Of a stretch of DNA of 55,672 nt, positions 27,903 through 37,898 are shown piece by piece. Position 1 is the first letter of the stretch; each line of letters begins with the position of its first letter. This DNA comes from Caldilineaceae bacterium (GTDB lineage: Bacteria > Chloroflexota > Anaerolineae > Caldilineales > Caldilineaceae): positions 1 to 55,672 of the forward strand of contig JAHBVG010000039.1 in NCBI GenBank assembly GCA_019637695.1. Reading direction: 5' to 3'. Under the pieces are notes generated by a model that saw only the letters and a program-made list of their open reading frames with translations, was not told where the DNA came from and made no database searches. A program made the translations under genes and the position numbers.

Positions 27903-29669
27903 ATGACCAAAGAGACTTTCCACCCTCTCCCACTCAACGCGGTGACCTTGCTGCCGGGGATCTTCAAACAGCGCTATGATCTGAACCGGCGCTATGTGAT
28001 GGATCTGCGCAACGAGAACCTGCTGCAAAATTTCTATCAAGAGGCGGGGCTGTGGACGGCGCGCCACCGCAACGAAACTACCCATATCCACGGCGGCTGG
28101 GAGTTCCCCACCTGTCAACTGCGCGGCCACTTCCTCGGCCATTGGCTGTCGGCGGCGGCGCACATGGCCGCCGTGGCTGGGGATGGCGAGGCCGGTGCTA
28201 AGGCCGCCGCCATCGTCGCCGAGTTGGGGCGCATCCAACGCGAGAACGGCGGCGAGTGGGTTGGCTCCATCCCCACGACCTACCTGGATTGGATCGCCCG
28301 CGGCAAACGGGTCTGGGCGCCCCACTACACCCTGCACAAGACGCTCATGGGCCTCTACGATATGTATGCTTATACGGGCAACGAAGATGCCCTCGACATC
28401 CTCATCCAATGGGCAAAGTGGTTCCACCGCTGGACGGGGCAATTCAATCGAGAGCAGATGGACGACATCCTCGATGTGGAGACGGGCGGCATGTTGGAGG
28501 TGTGGGCCAATCTCTACGGCGTCACCGGCCAACAGGAACATCTCGATCTGCTCCACCGCTACGACCGGCCGCGCCTCTTTGACCGCATGTTGGCGGGTGT
28601 GGATGTGCTCACCAACATGCACGCCAACACCACCATCCCCGAAGTACACGGCGCAGCCCGCGCCTGGGAAGTGACCGGCGACCCGCGTTGGCGGCAGATC
28701 GTCGACGCCTATTGGCAGATGGGGGTGACAGATCGCGGCATCTATTGCACGGGCAGCCAGACCTGCGGCGAGATCTGGTCGCCGCCCAACGTGCTATCCA
28801 CGCGGCTGGGCGACAAAAACCAGGAACATTGTGTGGTCTACAACATGATGCGCCTGGCCGACTACCTGATCCGCTGGACCGGGGATGTGCAGTACGCCGA
28901 CTATTGGGAGCGCAACCTCTACAACGGCATCCTCGCCCAACAGCACCCGGACACGGGCATGATCGCTTATTTTTTGCCCCTGCACGCCGGCGGCGTCAAG
29001 GAGTGGGGTTCGCCCACCGAAGATTTCTGGTGCTGTCACGGCACGCTGGTGCAGGCCCACCCCGCCAACACGCGCAGCATCTATTTCGAGGATGAGGCAG
29101 GATTGGTCGTCAGCCAATACATCCCCTCCCAAGCGAAATGGAACGATGTGACGGTCCGCCAGACGTGGAATCAGCAACACGAACTGGCGCAGCGGCCCAC
29201 AAGTTGGGTCATCGACATTGTCGTGGCGTGCGCCGTCCCCACGGAATTTACGCTGAAGTTGCGCCTCCCCTGGTGGCTGGCTGGCGATGCCGTGATCCGC
29301 GTGGACGGCGGCGCAGCCGAGACGGTGAGCGGCGCGGCGAGCTTCCACGCCATCCGCCGCACATGGGATCGTCAGCAGATCCGGCTCGAACTGCCCAAAA
29401 CGGTGACGCTGGCTCCCCTGCCCGACCGCGCTGATCTGGTCGCCTTCATGGATGGCCCGGTCGTGCAGGCCGGTCTCTGCGCTGAAGATCGTCCGCTGGT
29501 GGGGGATCTAGAGCAACCGATGTCGATCCTCAGCGCCTACAACGAGCGCGAATGGACGACCTGGCAACCCGGCTATCAAACCCGCGGACAGGCTCGCAAC
29601 TTCCGCCTGATGCCGCTTTACGAAGTTCGCAGCGAACCCTATACCGTCTATTTTTCTCGAACCGAATAG
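27903..29669 (+). CDS. DUF1680 (GH127/GH146-like) glycoside hydrolase, second of three
   Basis: This 588-residue product starts at ATG 27903 just past the fold-back repeat; longer starts would translate the repeat. It has no signal peptide. The N-terminal part has FKQRYDLNRRYVMDLRNENL and GWEFPTCQLRGHFLGHWLSA, typical of the DUF1680 branch with GH146-type beta-L-arabinofuranosidases. The catalytic/metal pattern is kept: GE in TCGEIW, E-H-C in NQEHCVVYNMM and the cysteine pair in DFWCCHGT. It is divergent from both neighbours. I infer removal of terminal L-arabinofuranose or a related sugar; the exact substrate is unknown. Confidence 0.82.
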   Translation: MTKETFHPLPLNAVTLLPGIFKQRYDLNRRYVMDLRNENLLQNFYQEAGLWTARHRNETTHIHGGWEFPTCQLRGHFLGHWLSAAAHMAAVAGDGEAGAKAAAIVAELGRIQRENGGEWVGSIPTTYLDWIARGKRVWAPHYTLHKTLMGLYDMYAYTGNEDALDILIQWAKWFHRWTGQFNREQMDDILDVETGGMLEVWANLYGVTGQQEHLDLLHRYDRPRLFDRMLAGVDVLTNMHANTTIPEVHGAARAWEVTGDPRWRQIVDAYWQMGVTDRGIYCTGSQTCGEIWSPPNVLSTRLGDKNQEHCVVYNMMRLADYLIRWTGDVQYADYWERNLYNGILAQQHPDTGMIAYFLPLHAGGVKEWGSPTEDFWCCHGTLVQAHPANTRSIYFEDEAGLVVSQYIPSQAKWNDVTVRQTWNQQHELAQRPTSWVIDIVVACAVPTEFTLKLRLPWWLAGDAVIRVDGGAAETVSGAASFHAIRRTWDRQQIRLELPKTVTLAPLPDRADLVAFMDGPVVQAGLCAEDRPLVGDLEQPMSILSAYNEREWTTWQPGYQTRGQARNFRLMPLYEVRSEPYTVYFSRTE

Positions 29670-29861
29670 TGCGTGGTGCGTAGTAGGTGGACTAGATAAT
29701 TCCCAGGTTCTGAATTGGTTTCTCAGTGCAGAGTATAGAATTTTCACGATCTGTACACATCGGGCAACCTGTTGAGACACCAGTTCCACCACTGGTACAC
29801 GCACCATGCACTACGCACCACATCTTTCCAACAACAAACTTTCCCCACAAGGAGCCACACC

Positions 29862-31772
29862 ATGAAACTCGGACCAGTCGATACAAGCCAAAGTCCGTAT
29901 GCCCGTCACCGCACGCTGGCGCTCTCGGATGTCCGCCTCGACGGCGGTTTTTGGTCAACTTGGCAGCGGACAAACCACAAGGTGAGCCTGCGCCACGGCT
30001 TCGATCAACTTGAGCGCTTCGGCAACTTCAACAACCTCAAGCTGGCAGCGGGCAAAGGCGAAGGCGAATACCGCAGACCCGTCTTTATGGATTCAGATGT
30101 CTACAAGTGGCTGGAGGCCATCGGCTATGAGCTGGCGTGGAACCCTGATCCTGAGTTGGTGGAGATGGCCGATCATGCCATCAAACTGGTGGAAGGAGCG
30201 CAGGGCGAGGACGGCTACCTCAACTCCTATTGGGATGTGGTAGAGCCGGACCGGCGCTGGGCGGATCTCGATCACGGCCACGAACTCTATTGCGCCGGCC
30301 ATCTCTTCCAGGCCGCTGTCGCCTATTACCGCGCCACCGGGGATCGGCGGCTGTTGGATGTCTCTTGCCGTTTCGCCGACTACATCGACTCGGTCTTTGG
30401 GCCGGGCAAGCGCATCGGCACGCCGGGCCACCCTGAAGTTGAAATGGCGTTGGTCGAACTCTTCCGCGAGACCGGTGAGCGGCGCTATCTGGATCTGGCG
30501 CTCTACTTTGTCGATCAGCGTGGGCATGGATTGTTGCAGCACAGTCGATTTGGCGGCGGCGCATACTACCAGGATCACATCCCCGTGCGCGAAGCATCCA
30601 CGGTGGAAGGGCACGCCGTGCGCCAACTCTATTTGACCACCGGCGTCGCCGATCTCTATTTGGAGACGGGTGAGGGGGCGCTGCTCGACGCACTCATGCG
30701 CCAGTGGCGCAATATGACCAGCCGCAAGCTCTTCATCACCGGCGGGCTGGGATCGCAACACGCTGGCGAAGCCTTCGGCGAACCCTATGAGTTGCCCAAC
30801 GAGCGCTGCTATTGCGAGACCTGCGCCCAGATCGCCAGCATCATGTGGAACTGGCGCATGTTGCTGATCACTGGGGAGCGACGCTTTGCCGATCTGCTCG
30901 AACGCACGCTCTACAACGGCTTTCTCAGCGGCGTCTCGTTGGACGGGCGCTGCTACTTCTACGTCAACCCCTTGATGAGCCGCGGCGCTGATCCGCTGCT
31001 GGGGCGCAAACATATTGTGCGCCCCGAATGGCACGGATGCGCCTGCTGCCCACCCAACGTCATGCGCACGCTCTCTTCATTACAGCACTATCTCGCCACC
31101 ACCGACGAGAGCGGCGTCCAGATCCATCAATATGCGCCGTCCACAATCCGCGCTGCAGTTGGGAATGGAGAGGCCGTCCTCAAGATCGAGACCAATTATC
31201 CTTGGGAAGGGACGGTCAAACTCACGGTGCAGGAGAGCAGGGGCGATTGGACGCTGAAACTGCGCATCCCCAACTGGAGCGCGCAGGCTTCGTGGGAGGT
31301 GAACGGGCGGGCCGAAGCCATTGATGTGCAGGATGGCTACGCCACGTTGCGCCGATCCTGGGCGGTGGGCGACACTATCGTCTTGACGCTCGCCATGCAG
31401 CCGACCCTGATCGAAGCCCATCCGCGCGTGGATCCGACGCGCAGCAGCGTCGCCATCGAGCGCGGTCCGTTGGTCTACTGTTTTGAAGGGGTGGATCAGG
31501 AGCAGGGCGTGGATATTTTGGATGCGCAGATCGATGTCAGCCAACCGTTGGGTGAGGCGTGGCGCTCGGATCTGTTGGGCGGTATCGTCACTGTGGAAGC
31601 GGATGGATTCAGCGCCGATCCTGTGGGGTGGGGCGATTCACTCTATCGACCGCTGGGGCATGGAGCAGCGCCGGCCCGCCAATCCACGCGGCTGACGGCG
31701 ATCCCCTACTATGCCTGGGCTAATCGTGGGGCCAATCCCATGCGCGTCTGGATTCCGCGTTCGGATCGGTAG
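29862..31772 (+). CDS. GH127-family beta-L-arabinofuranosidase-like hydrolase, third of three
   Basis: This is the closest of the three to characterised GH127 (HypBA1). ATG 29862 follows CAAGGAG. The 636-residue product has ITGGLGSQHAGEAFG, with E303 in the place of the acid/base glutamate (HypBA1 E322). Sixteen residues later comes CETC (E319, C321), then CACCPPN with C393, C395 and C396, where C395 aligns with the cysteine nucleophile; these spacings equal those of HypBA1. No signal peptide is visible, so it acts inside the cell after uptake. It is the last gene of the sugar locus; the terminator begins 6 nt after the stop. The 190-nt gap before it holds GGTGCGTAGT words in both orientations. 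Confidence 0.87.
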   Translation: MKLGPVDTSQSPYARHRTLALSDVRLDGGFWSTWQRTNHKVSLRHGFDQLERFGNFNNLKLAAGKGEGEYRRPVFMDSDVYKWLEAIGYELAWNPDPELVEMADHAIKLVEGAQGEDGYLNSYWDVVEPDRRWADLDHGHELYCAGHLFQAAVAYYRATGDRRLLDVSCRFADYIDSVFGPGKRIGTPGHPEVEMALVELFRETGERRYLDLALYFVDQRGHGLLQHSRFGGGAYYQDHIPVREASTVEGHAVRQLYLTTGVADLYLETGEGALLDALMRQWRNMTSRKLFITGGLGSQHAGEAFGEPYELPNERCYCETCAQIASIMWNWRMLLITGERRFADLLERTLYNGFLSGVSLDGRCYFYVNPLMSRGADPLLGRKHIVRPEWHGCACCPPNVMRTLSSLQHYLATTDESGVQIHQYAPSTIRAAVGNGEAVLKIETNYPWEGTVKLTVQESRGDWTLKLRIPNWSAQASWEVNGRAEAIDVQDGYATLRRSWAVGDTIVLTLAMQPTLIEAHPRVDPTRSSVAIERGPLVYCFEGVDQEQGVDILDAQIDVSQPLGEAWRSDLLGGIVTVEADGFSADPVGWGDSLYRPLGHGAAPARQSTRLTAIPYYAWANRGANPMRVWIPRSDR

Positions 31773-31777
31773 AAAAT

Positions 31778-31832
31778 AGGTCTAAAAACAAGGGGGGCAT
31801 GTCACGGACATGCCCCCCTTGTTTTTAGACCT
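31778..31832. terminator. Bidirectional intrinsic terminator
   Basis: AGGTCTAAAAACAAGGGGGG with CATGTC forms a 26-bp perfect stem around an ACG loop, with T-rich DNA at both outer flanks (AAATTTTTT on the right; TATTTTCT when read leftward). It serves the hydrolase operon from the left and the transglutaminase gene from the right, whose stop codon overlaps its outer base pairs. Confidence 0.9.
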
Positions 31833-34269
31833 AAATTTTTTGGCGTGGACGCAGCCGCTCGATCCGTTTTTGGAACCACGTTCGCCATAGGATCGGCTGC
31901 AAGAGTTGCCAGTTCTGCGCCAGTTCGCTTTGCACAGCGTCATGGTTGCCCAAGAGACGGCGCGGGGCAAAGCGATGAAGCACGTAGATGTCGGTAATGC
32001 GCCGGATGAAGGGCGTACCCGTGGGGATCTGTTGTGAGAGTACGGCGGCCCGTTCATAGGGTGTTTCGCCGGTCTGCGTTGCCATCCCCAGGCGTTGCAC
32101 CCAGTTCAACAGCCGCGCGTAGAAGAGATTGGGCGACTCGGCCTCAAAGCTATCCGGCCCCTGATAGAGACGGCGGCGCAGCAGCCATCCCCCACCGAGC
32201 AGGGCGACGAGGGTTAAACCGACGCTGATCCAGATCCAATTGTCACGAGCGGTGGTCTGCGCTTCCTCAAAAAAGCCAGGTTCAAACTCATCAAAGCGGT
32301 TGAACTGCTCATTGAAGAAATCATCTATCATCGGCTGTTCGTTTTGCGCATAATTTTGCGTTGGATCCGAGAAGTTTTCGCTGTTCACCGGATCAAGGCC
32401 TGATGGGCGGTTGAGTACACTTTCGCCGGCCGTCGGCTCAAATTCGATCCATCCATACCCAGGGAAATAGACCTCCACCCACGTATGCGCGTCCCGCTCG
32501 GTGATAATGTAGACGCCGCTTTCCCTATCATACGTGCCTTCGGCGTAGCCACTCGCCGTCCGCGCGGGGATGCCCAGACTGCGCAGCATCACCGCCATTG
32601 CGGTTGCGTAATAGTCACAATAGCCTTGTTCGATCTCAAAGAGGAAATATTCCACCGGGTCCTGATCCGAGGCAGGGGCAGAGATCTCCTCGTTGTACTG
32701 GTAATTGCTGCGTAAGAAGCGCTCCACGGCCCTGGCTTTGTCATAGACTGTCGATTCGTTCTCCGCCACCTCTACAGCCAGTGCAGCCACCCGCGGCGAG
32801 AAATTCTCGGGCAGTTGTAAGTATTTTTCGAGGATCTGAGGGGGATACTCCATCTCGGCTTCGCGCATGGCGCGGATCGTAACATCGGTGTAGTTGCTGA
32901 CGACAGTATAGCTCGATCCTTCATCAAGATTGACCTGTGAACGACTCCATGTCAGTTCAGCCAATTCAGGCGTTACTTCTTCGTCGGCGGCAAAGACCGG
33001 CGTCAGCAGCCCGGCAATGGGAACCGATGCGAGGCGAATGTCCGGTGCGCCCAAGAGGATGTTGCCACCCGGAGCCAATAAGGTGATCGTCTGCGTAATC
33101 GGTCGGCGGCTGTCCCAATCGATGGTGGGGATAGGCTGATTGGCGTCATACTCAACCTCATCAGTGGCGGTGTTGAGCCATTGACGCCCGGTAAAGGTAT
33201 CAAAAGTGACCGCTCGCCAATACCGCCCCTGGCTGGCGCTCACTTGCAACACAGGGCGCTCGCTGACATTGCGCTCGCCGCCCAGTGTCAGCGATCTGCC
33301 GAAAGCGGCCTGCTGCACGGGGATCGACTGCCGGTTGATCCCCTGGTAGAGCCGATTCCACTCGCTGGTGGTGGCTTCCCAGCGCTGATTGATGGGATCA
33401 AGCCATTGGTGGAACTGCACATTGCGGCCCAGGTTAGGCGTAATAAAGGCCAGCAAGATCACAACGATGGCGTAGATCACGCCATTGCGCATGAAATCGA
33501 ACCCAATGTCCTGGTTGAAGCGAATACGTTGGAATCGCCAGCGCTGACGATGCGACACCATATTCGTCCACACCAGCAGGATCATCGCTGTGATGCAGAA
33601 AGAGACCAACAGCCCGACGACGGATTGGGGCGCGTAATAGGTATTCACAAGGATGGCGATGCCAGCCAGGATCACCCCGCGCCAGACGTGTCCATGACGC
33701 AGGACGGTCCAAACGCCCAAATAGGCCAGCCACCAGATCAAAAAGCTGATCTCGAGGATGAAGACATAGTTGTCGTTGCTGGCGCTGCCACTGAGCGCGA
33801 CTTCCACCCATTCAAGCCAGCGTTCGAGCAAAAAGTAGGATCGCGCCTGCAATTCGGGGACGCCATGTTCAATGAAAACCGTCACGCGCGGTTCATCGCC
33901 CACAATGCGCGTCATCAAATAGAAGACCCAGGCCAGCCCGGTCGATAGACTGTGCGAAAGCATAAAAAAACCATCAAACCGGCTAAACGCCATCAGCGCG
34001 CCCATGGTCACCGCGCCGAGTACCACCGGGATCAAGATCCCCATTTTATTGGTCCAACCAGCGGCATCGAGCGAAAAAGAGAGCAGCAAGTAAAGCAGCG
34101 CCAGCAGCGCCACTGTCAACAGGCGTCCTTCCTGGAAATAAGCCAGACTATAGACGGTCTCTTCTTCAGCAGAGGTAGAGGCAGGCGGGGTTGGATTGGA
34201 TGATTTTGAATTCAGAGGCGGTCTTCCATACGATCTTCCGAAACCGCTTCTGTCTGCATTGATCGCCAT
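31831..34269 (-). CDS. TgpA-like membrane protein with transglutaminase-like domain (DUF3488/DUF4129)
   Basis: The 812-residue product has an N-terminal block of about six membrane segments (about 50-270), a large extracytoplasmic region with a transglutaminase-like domain, then a membrane segment (about 690) and a short C-terminal cytoplasmic DUF4129-like tail. The transglutaminase triad is visible as C551 in GYCDYYATAM and H595 in ERDAHTWVEV; the third residue is E611 in GWIEFEPT where many homologues have aspartate. Such proteins are suspected to process or cross-link cell-surface proteins; the substrate is unknown. The ribosome binding site is weak. It may be co-transcribed with the secreted protein gene 115 nt upstream. 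Confidence 0.85.
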   Translation of the reverse strand: MAINADRSGFGRSYGRPPLNSKSSNPTPPASTSAEEETVYSLAYFQEGRLLTVALLALLYLLLSFSLDAAGWTNKMGILIPVVLGAVTMGALMAFSRFDGFFMLSHSLSTGLAWVFYLMTRIVGDEPRVTVFIEHGVPELQARSYFLLERWLEWVEVALSGSASNDNYVFILEISFLIWWLAYLGVWTVLRHGHVWRGVILAGIAILVNTYYAPQSVVGLLVSFCITAMILLVWTNMVSHRQRWRFQRIRFNQDIGFDFMRNGVIYAIVVILLAFITPNLGRNVQFHQWLDPINQRWEATTSEWNRLYQGINRQSIPVQQAAFGRSLTLGGERNVSERPVLQVSASQGRYWRAVTFDTFTGRQWLNTATDEVEYDANQPIPTIDWDSRRPITQTITLLAPGGNILLGAPDIRLASVPIAGLLTPVFAADEEVTPELAELTWSRSQVNLDEGSSYTVVSNYTDVTIRAMREAEMEYPPQILEKYLQLPENFSPRVAALAVEVAENESTVYDKARAVERFLRSNYQYNEEISAPASDQDPVEYFLFEIEQGYCDYYATAMAVMLRSLGIPARTASGYAEGTYDRESGVYIITERDAHTWVEVYFPGYGWIEFEPTAGESVLNRPSGLDPVNSENFSDPTQNYAQNEQPMIDDFFNEQFNRFDEFEPGFFEEAQTTARDNWIWISVGLTLVALLGGGWLLRRRLYQGPDSFEAESPNLFYARLLNWVQRLGMATQTGETPYERAAVLSQQIPTGTPFIRRITDIYVLHRFAPRRLLGNHDAVQSELAQNWQLLQPILWRTWFQKRIERLRPRQKI

Positions 34270-34384
34270 TGATAAGGTGTATTTTCTCTAGATCCATTCA
34301 TCAAACACGGATTGTTTTGATATTCCCAGTATAGCAGCGCTATCCATAGTCTACCGTATTCTTGGGCACGGATGAAAAAGTGAG

Positions 34385-36508
34385 TCATAGCAACAACCAG
34401 AGTATGCCCGCCAGCGCCAGGATCAAGATCAGCAGGCTAAGGATAGCGAGGAGCAGGCGCGCCAGGCTCAGTACCTCAGTGTGAAAACTCACAGTCTGCG
34501 CGGGATCGGTCAACTGTACGATCCAGGTGCGACCTGTGTCTCCCTGTGTCGCCTGCATCTCAACGTGGACAGTGCTGGCGCGGATCAAATTCTGCCAGGC
34601 GGCGGCTTCGTGCTGAAGATAGATCTGGCGCAGTTGTTCGCGGATCTGGGCCTCGGCGCTTTCAATCGATTGCGCCTGACCGATGTTGGTTGTCTGTGGG
34701 CCTTCAGCGACCTGTCGTTCCAATAAAGCGCCAACGCCTCGCCATTGGTCCGCCACAGGGCGCAGGTCAACTCGTTGGGAGATTTCAACATCCTGCCAGA
34801 TCAAGCGGCCTTTGCGCTGGATGGTGGGATCGACGCTCACCAGCAGGGACCGTAGCAGCGCCCAATCCGTAATAGGAGGGATGGCCTGGGAAAGCGCTAC
34901 CCGATCCCGCAAGGCCACATTGGAAAGCTGGATCAGATAACTTCCATCGGGCTGGGCTTGGGTCTGTAAACCAGCAGCGCCTATGCCCTGCCAGGCCTGC
35001 GCCAGTTGATCAAAGGTCTGGCGTGCGATCTCCTCGCGCCCAGGGCGAGGACGCGTCGCCAACTCGATCAGGGTGTTGTTCGGTTGCAGGGTGAGCGTCA
35101 CCTGCCAACTGGCGAAGATCAAACGTGTCTCTGGCCGGGGGAAGAGGCTTTCATCGATAATAGAATCGCCGGCCAATGCCACCGCTGCCTCCTCATTGTC
35201 CTGATCGAGCAGGGTCAGCGCCTGTTGAAGTTGCACCATCTGCCTTTCCGAATCCAGCCAATTCGGATCGATCAGATCATCGGGCAGGTTCGCCATCCGC
35301 TCTAACAAGGAAAAGGCCAACGGCCAGTTGTTGGCCTGCTGAGCCCTACGTAACTGGAGTCTCAACCCTTCAGCCAACCACTGCGCCACCTCTGCGCGAC
35401 GACCCTCTGCTGCCGGGAAGGCGTCCAGCGTCTTTTGCGCTTCCTCTACCAGCAGATCCACATAGGCGAAGTCGATCTCACCATCTGCTTTGATACTACG
35501 GCTACGATAGAGCGACGTCAGCGCCCGATGCAACGGCGCCAGATCCGTTTGATCAAGCCTGATCTGCTGCCCATATGTGATCCCATCTGCGTAGGATGCC
35601 AGCGCCTGGGCGTAAAAGCGCCGCCGTCCACCATCACTGACCTGAGGAGAACGATAGAGCCGATTGTAGAGGTTGCCCAGGTGTAAAAAGAGATCAAGAG
35701 AGGGCTGCGTTGAAAGGAGACGGCGAGTCTCGCTCAGATCGCGCCAGAGTTGCGGATGAATAAATTGAAAGGTGATCGGCTGCCTGGGGAAGCCGCCCTC
35801 CTTCAGCCACTGTAACCGGCTGCCGGTATAGGTCCACTCATCAGGCTCGGTCAGGACCCAACTTTCCGCAGGCAAGATGCCAGAGCTTTCACCGGGCAAC
35901 TGCACGGTGACACGCCAACTTTCGGGCGAGCCAGCCCAGGCCGAGAGACGGTTTGTTGGGTAGCGGAACGCGGGCAGGTTCTCCTCGACCAGACGCAGTT
36001 GATAGGTCAATGTCAATAGCCGTCTGCCATCCGCCCCAAGTGTGATCTGTGCAGTGCGTTGGTCCCCTTCACCGGTAGGCTGAAGCGTGAGCGGTTGCCC
36101 GTCCACTGTCAGCGCCACCGCTACAGGCAACGGACTCGACGCCTGTGTATTGGCTGGCGTAACCTGAATCATCATATTCAGATTTTCGCGGCCAGGGTTA
36201 TGGATGCGATAGGCGGCGCGCACATCTAAGATCAAATGGGATCCTTCAACGCTCAACGTACTATCGATAGTGTGGGTCAATAGCCGGGCTGGCGACGAGG
36301 TCAGCGGCAGCACAACGAGATGGACAGAATCGTTTTGGTGGATCTGGGCGCGATCCACCGAAAGGAGATCCTGTGGCGTTTCCGCCAGGGGCGCAGCCCA
36401 ACTCGAAGAGTAGTTACCTGTTCCAAACATCCAACTAAGAAAGATGATCAGGTAAAGGCGCAGTAGCTGAGGAGTTGCAAAAGTAATAGGCTTTTGGTAT
36501 CGTGGCAC
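34385..36508 (-). CDS. Large exported protein with a C-terminal membrane anchor, function unknown
   Basis: I do not recognise this 707-residue protein. It has an N-terminal signal-like segment (LRLYLIIFLSWMFGTGNYSS), an extracytoplasmic body of about 630 residues beginning with a beta-rich region (SHLILDVRAAYRIHNPGREN, a fold seen in adhesion or surface proteins), an alpha-helical middle rich in Leu, Gln and Ala (about 330-480), and a C-terminal hydrophobic stretch (ARLLLAILSLLILILALAG) ending at the stop. The start is a GTG at 36508 without a clear ribosome binding site. It lies immediately upstream of the TgpA-like transglutaminase on the same strand and could be its substrate or partner. 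Confidence 0.7.
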   Translation of the reverse strand: MPRYQKPITFATPQLLRLYLIIFLSWMFGTGNYSSSWAAPLAETPQDLLSVDRAQIHQNDSVHLVVLPLTSSPARLLTHTIDSTLSVEGSHLILDVRAAYRIHNPGRENLNMMIQVTPANTQASSPLPVAVALTVDGQPLTLQPTGEGDQRTAQITLGADGRRLLTLTYQLRLVEENLPAFRYPTNRLSAWAGSPESWRVTVQLPGESSGILPAESWVLTEPDEWTYTGSRLQWLKEGGFPRQPITFQFIHPQLWRDLSETRRLLSTQPSLDLFLHLGNLYNRLYRSPQVSDGGRRRFYAQALASYADGITYGQQIRLDQTDLAPLHRALTSLYRSRSIKADGEIDFAYVDLLVEEAQKTLDAFPAAEGRRAEVAQWLAEGLRLQLRRAQQANNWPLAFSLLERMANLPDDLIDPNWLDSERQMVQLQQALTLLDQDNEEAAVALAGDSIIDESLFPRPETRLIFASWQVTLTLQPNNTLIELATRPRPGREEIARQTFDQLAQAWQGIGAAGLQTQAQPDGSYLIQLSNVALRDRVALSQAIPPITDWALLRSLLVSVDPTIQRKGRLIWQDVEISQRVDLRPVADQWRGVGALLERQVAEGPQTTNIGQAQSIESAEAQIREQLRQIYLQHEAAAWQNLIRASTVHVEMQATQGDTGRTWIVQLTDPAQTVSFHTEVLSLARLLLAILSLLILILALAGILWLLL

Positions 36509-36664
36509 TGTTCATAACACCAGCGGCTGCTGATCAGCCTGCTGTTCCATGGCTCAAAACAATCACAACATACAATGAGATCAACCAGATCGTAGAATTT
36601 TGGCGGCTGTGATCTCAAAGCATGATCCATAAAATGAACCCACACAGGAAGGGTACGCGCTTAC

Positions 36665-36967
36665 ATGGTCAGGCTGTTGATGAAGTGGGACATTAAAGTA
36701 GGTCGCGAACAGCCCTATTTCGAATTTGTTATGCGAGAATTCGCCCCTGGCCTCATTCAACTGGGGATCGAGCCAGCCGAGGTTTGGTATACCATCTATG
36801 GTGATGGCCCGCAAATGCTGACAATCGGCGAAATCAACAACCTGGAGAAACTCCAAATGGTACTGGAGAGTTCCGATTGGAAGAAACTCCACGGGAAGTT
36901 ACAACTCTATGTCTCTAATTACAAACAACGTATCGTTGCCCACAACAATCGTACCTTCCAATTATAG
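36665..36967 (+). CDS. Small 100-residue conserved-looking protein, function unknown
   Basis: The product MVRLLMKWDIKVGREQPYFE continues with FVMREFAPGLIQLGIEPAEV and ends HNNRTFQL. The predicted alternation of strands and helices (KWDIKVG, then two helices, then YTIYGDGPQML) suggests a dimeric alpha/beta ferredoxin-like fold of the antibiotic-biosynthesis-monooxygenase/NIPSNAP type. I have the impression that similar proteins occur in Chloroflexota, but I cannot name a family. It stands alone between a divergent exported-protein gene and the receiver-like gene, 240 nt away. The ribosome binding site is not obvious. Confidence 0.6.
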   Translation: MVRLLMKWDIKVGREQPYFEFVMREFAPGLIQLGIEPAEVWYTIYGDGPQMLTIGEINNLEKLQMVLESSDWKKLHGKLQLYVSNYKQRIVAHNNRTFQL

Positions 36968-37207
36968 GTATTCGCTTCGACCCATCCCCTTTGTTCTTGC
37001 CCGATTCCCCGTATCCCCCAAAGATAGCTGTCATTGATTGTCAGCAAACAGCAAGCGTAAACGGTTGAAATTGTGCCTCGTTGCTATATGCTTAAAGGCG
37101 CACAGGATCATATTATTGCTGGTCGTGCCATCATGGTACTTGTTTTGCGCTGTTGAGTAAAAATCCAGAGCATTAGCATCAACCTCTACGTCGGTTGAGG
37201 ATAAGCA

Positions 37208-37663
37208 ATGTCTAGATATCATTCATACTCCCTCAATGTTGAAAACCACAGCAATGTGCTTGAGACAAACCCTTCTGCACATATTGTATGGCTGCGTCAA
37301 CGCCGACAAATGGGAGAGAATGCTGTAAGACTTCAAGGCGGGATGAAGGCTCAAGGACTTTTGTTAGAAGTGGTTGATGTATTCGATGCCACTTCGTCCC
37401 AACTCGCCGGTGCGGATCTAATCTTGCTAGACGCCTTTGATCGGGTCGATGGTATTGTTGAAACGATTGTCGCCCGAATTCGCATGGAGAGCCGTGTCCC
37501 CCTGGTTATGTTAACTGATGGTTACTCCACCGAACAACTTGTGACAGCCTTAACCGCAGGCGCCGACGCCGTCTGGGCGCTCAATATCCCCGTTGAAGTT
37601 CTCATGGCGCGCTGTAAGGCTCTATTGCGCCGCTGGATGCTGAATTCAGTTGAGAAATTTTAG
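37208..37663 (+). CDS. Degenerate response-regulator receiver domain protein
   Basis: The 151-residue product is a single CheY-like domain with a 25-residue N-terminal extension and no output domain. The alpha/beta pattern is visible: IVWLRQ, LLLEVVDVFDAT, ADLILLDAFD with D75 in the phospho-acceptor position, RVPLVMLTDGY with T103, and TALTAGADAVWALNIPVEVL. The lysine normally found before the final loop proline (KP) is missing (LNIP), and the N-terminal acidic pair is absent, so phosphorylation may be lost or atypical. Such pseudo-receivers can act by protein binding. No histidine kinase is nearby. Expression level or partner cannot be judged. Confidence 0.65.
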   Translation: MSRYHSYSLNVENHSNVLETNPSAHIVWLRQRRQMGENAVRLQGGMKAQGLLLEVVDVFDATSSQLAGADLILLDAFDRVDGIVETIVARIRMESRVPLVMLTDGYSTEQLVTALTAGADAVWALNIPVEVLMARCKALLRRWMLNSVEKF

Positions 37664-37898
37664 TTCAACCGTAAACCACAAACCTGTTGAATCTATCATC
37701 ATTTCATCACGCCTATGCCAAAGTACTATAGGGATTCATTTACGCCACTGTTACACTCTAGACAATACGTTTTATCGTCTGCTTACCGTAAGGGTTCGGC
37801 TGGTTTGAGCATTTCTAGTCGTCCAAACATACTCACAGAGCATTGCTGTAGTATCACCGGGCGAGCTGCAGTAATGGCGCAGCAGGGAGAAGGAAAAG

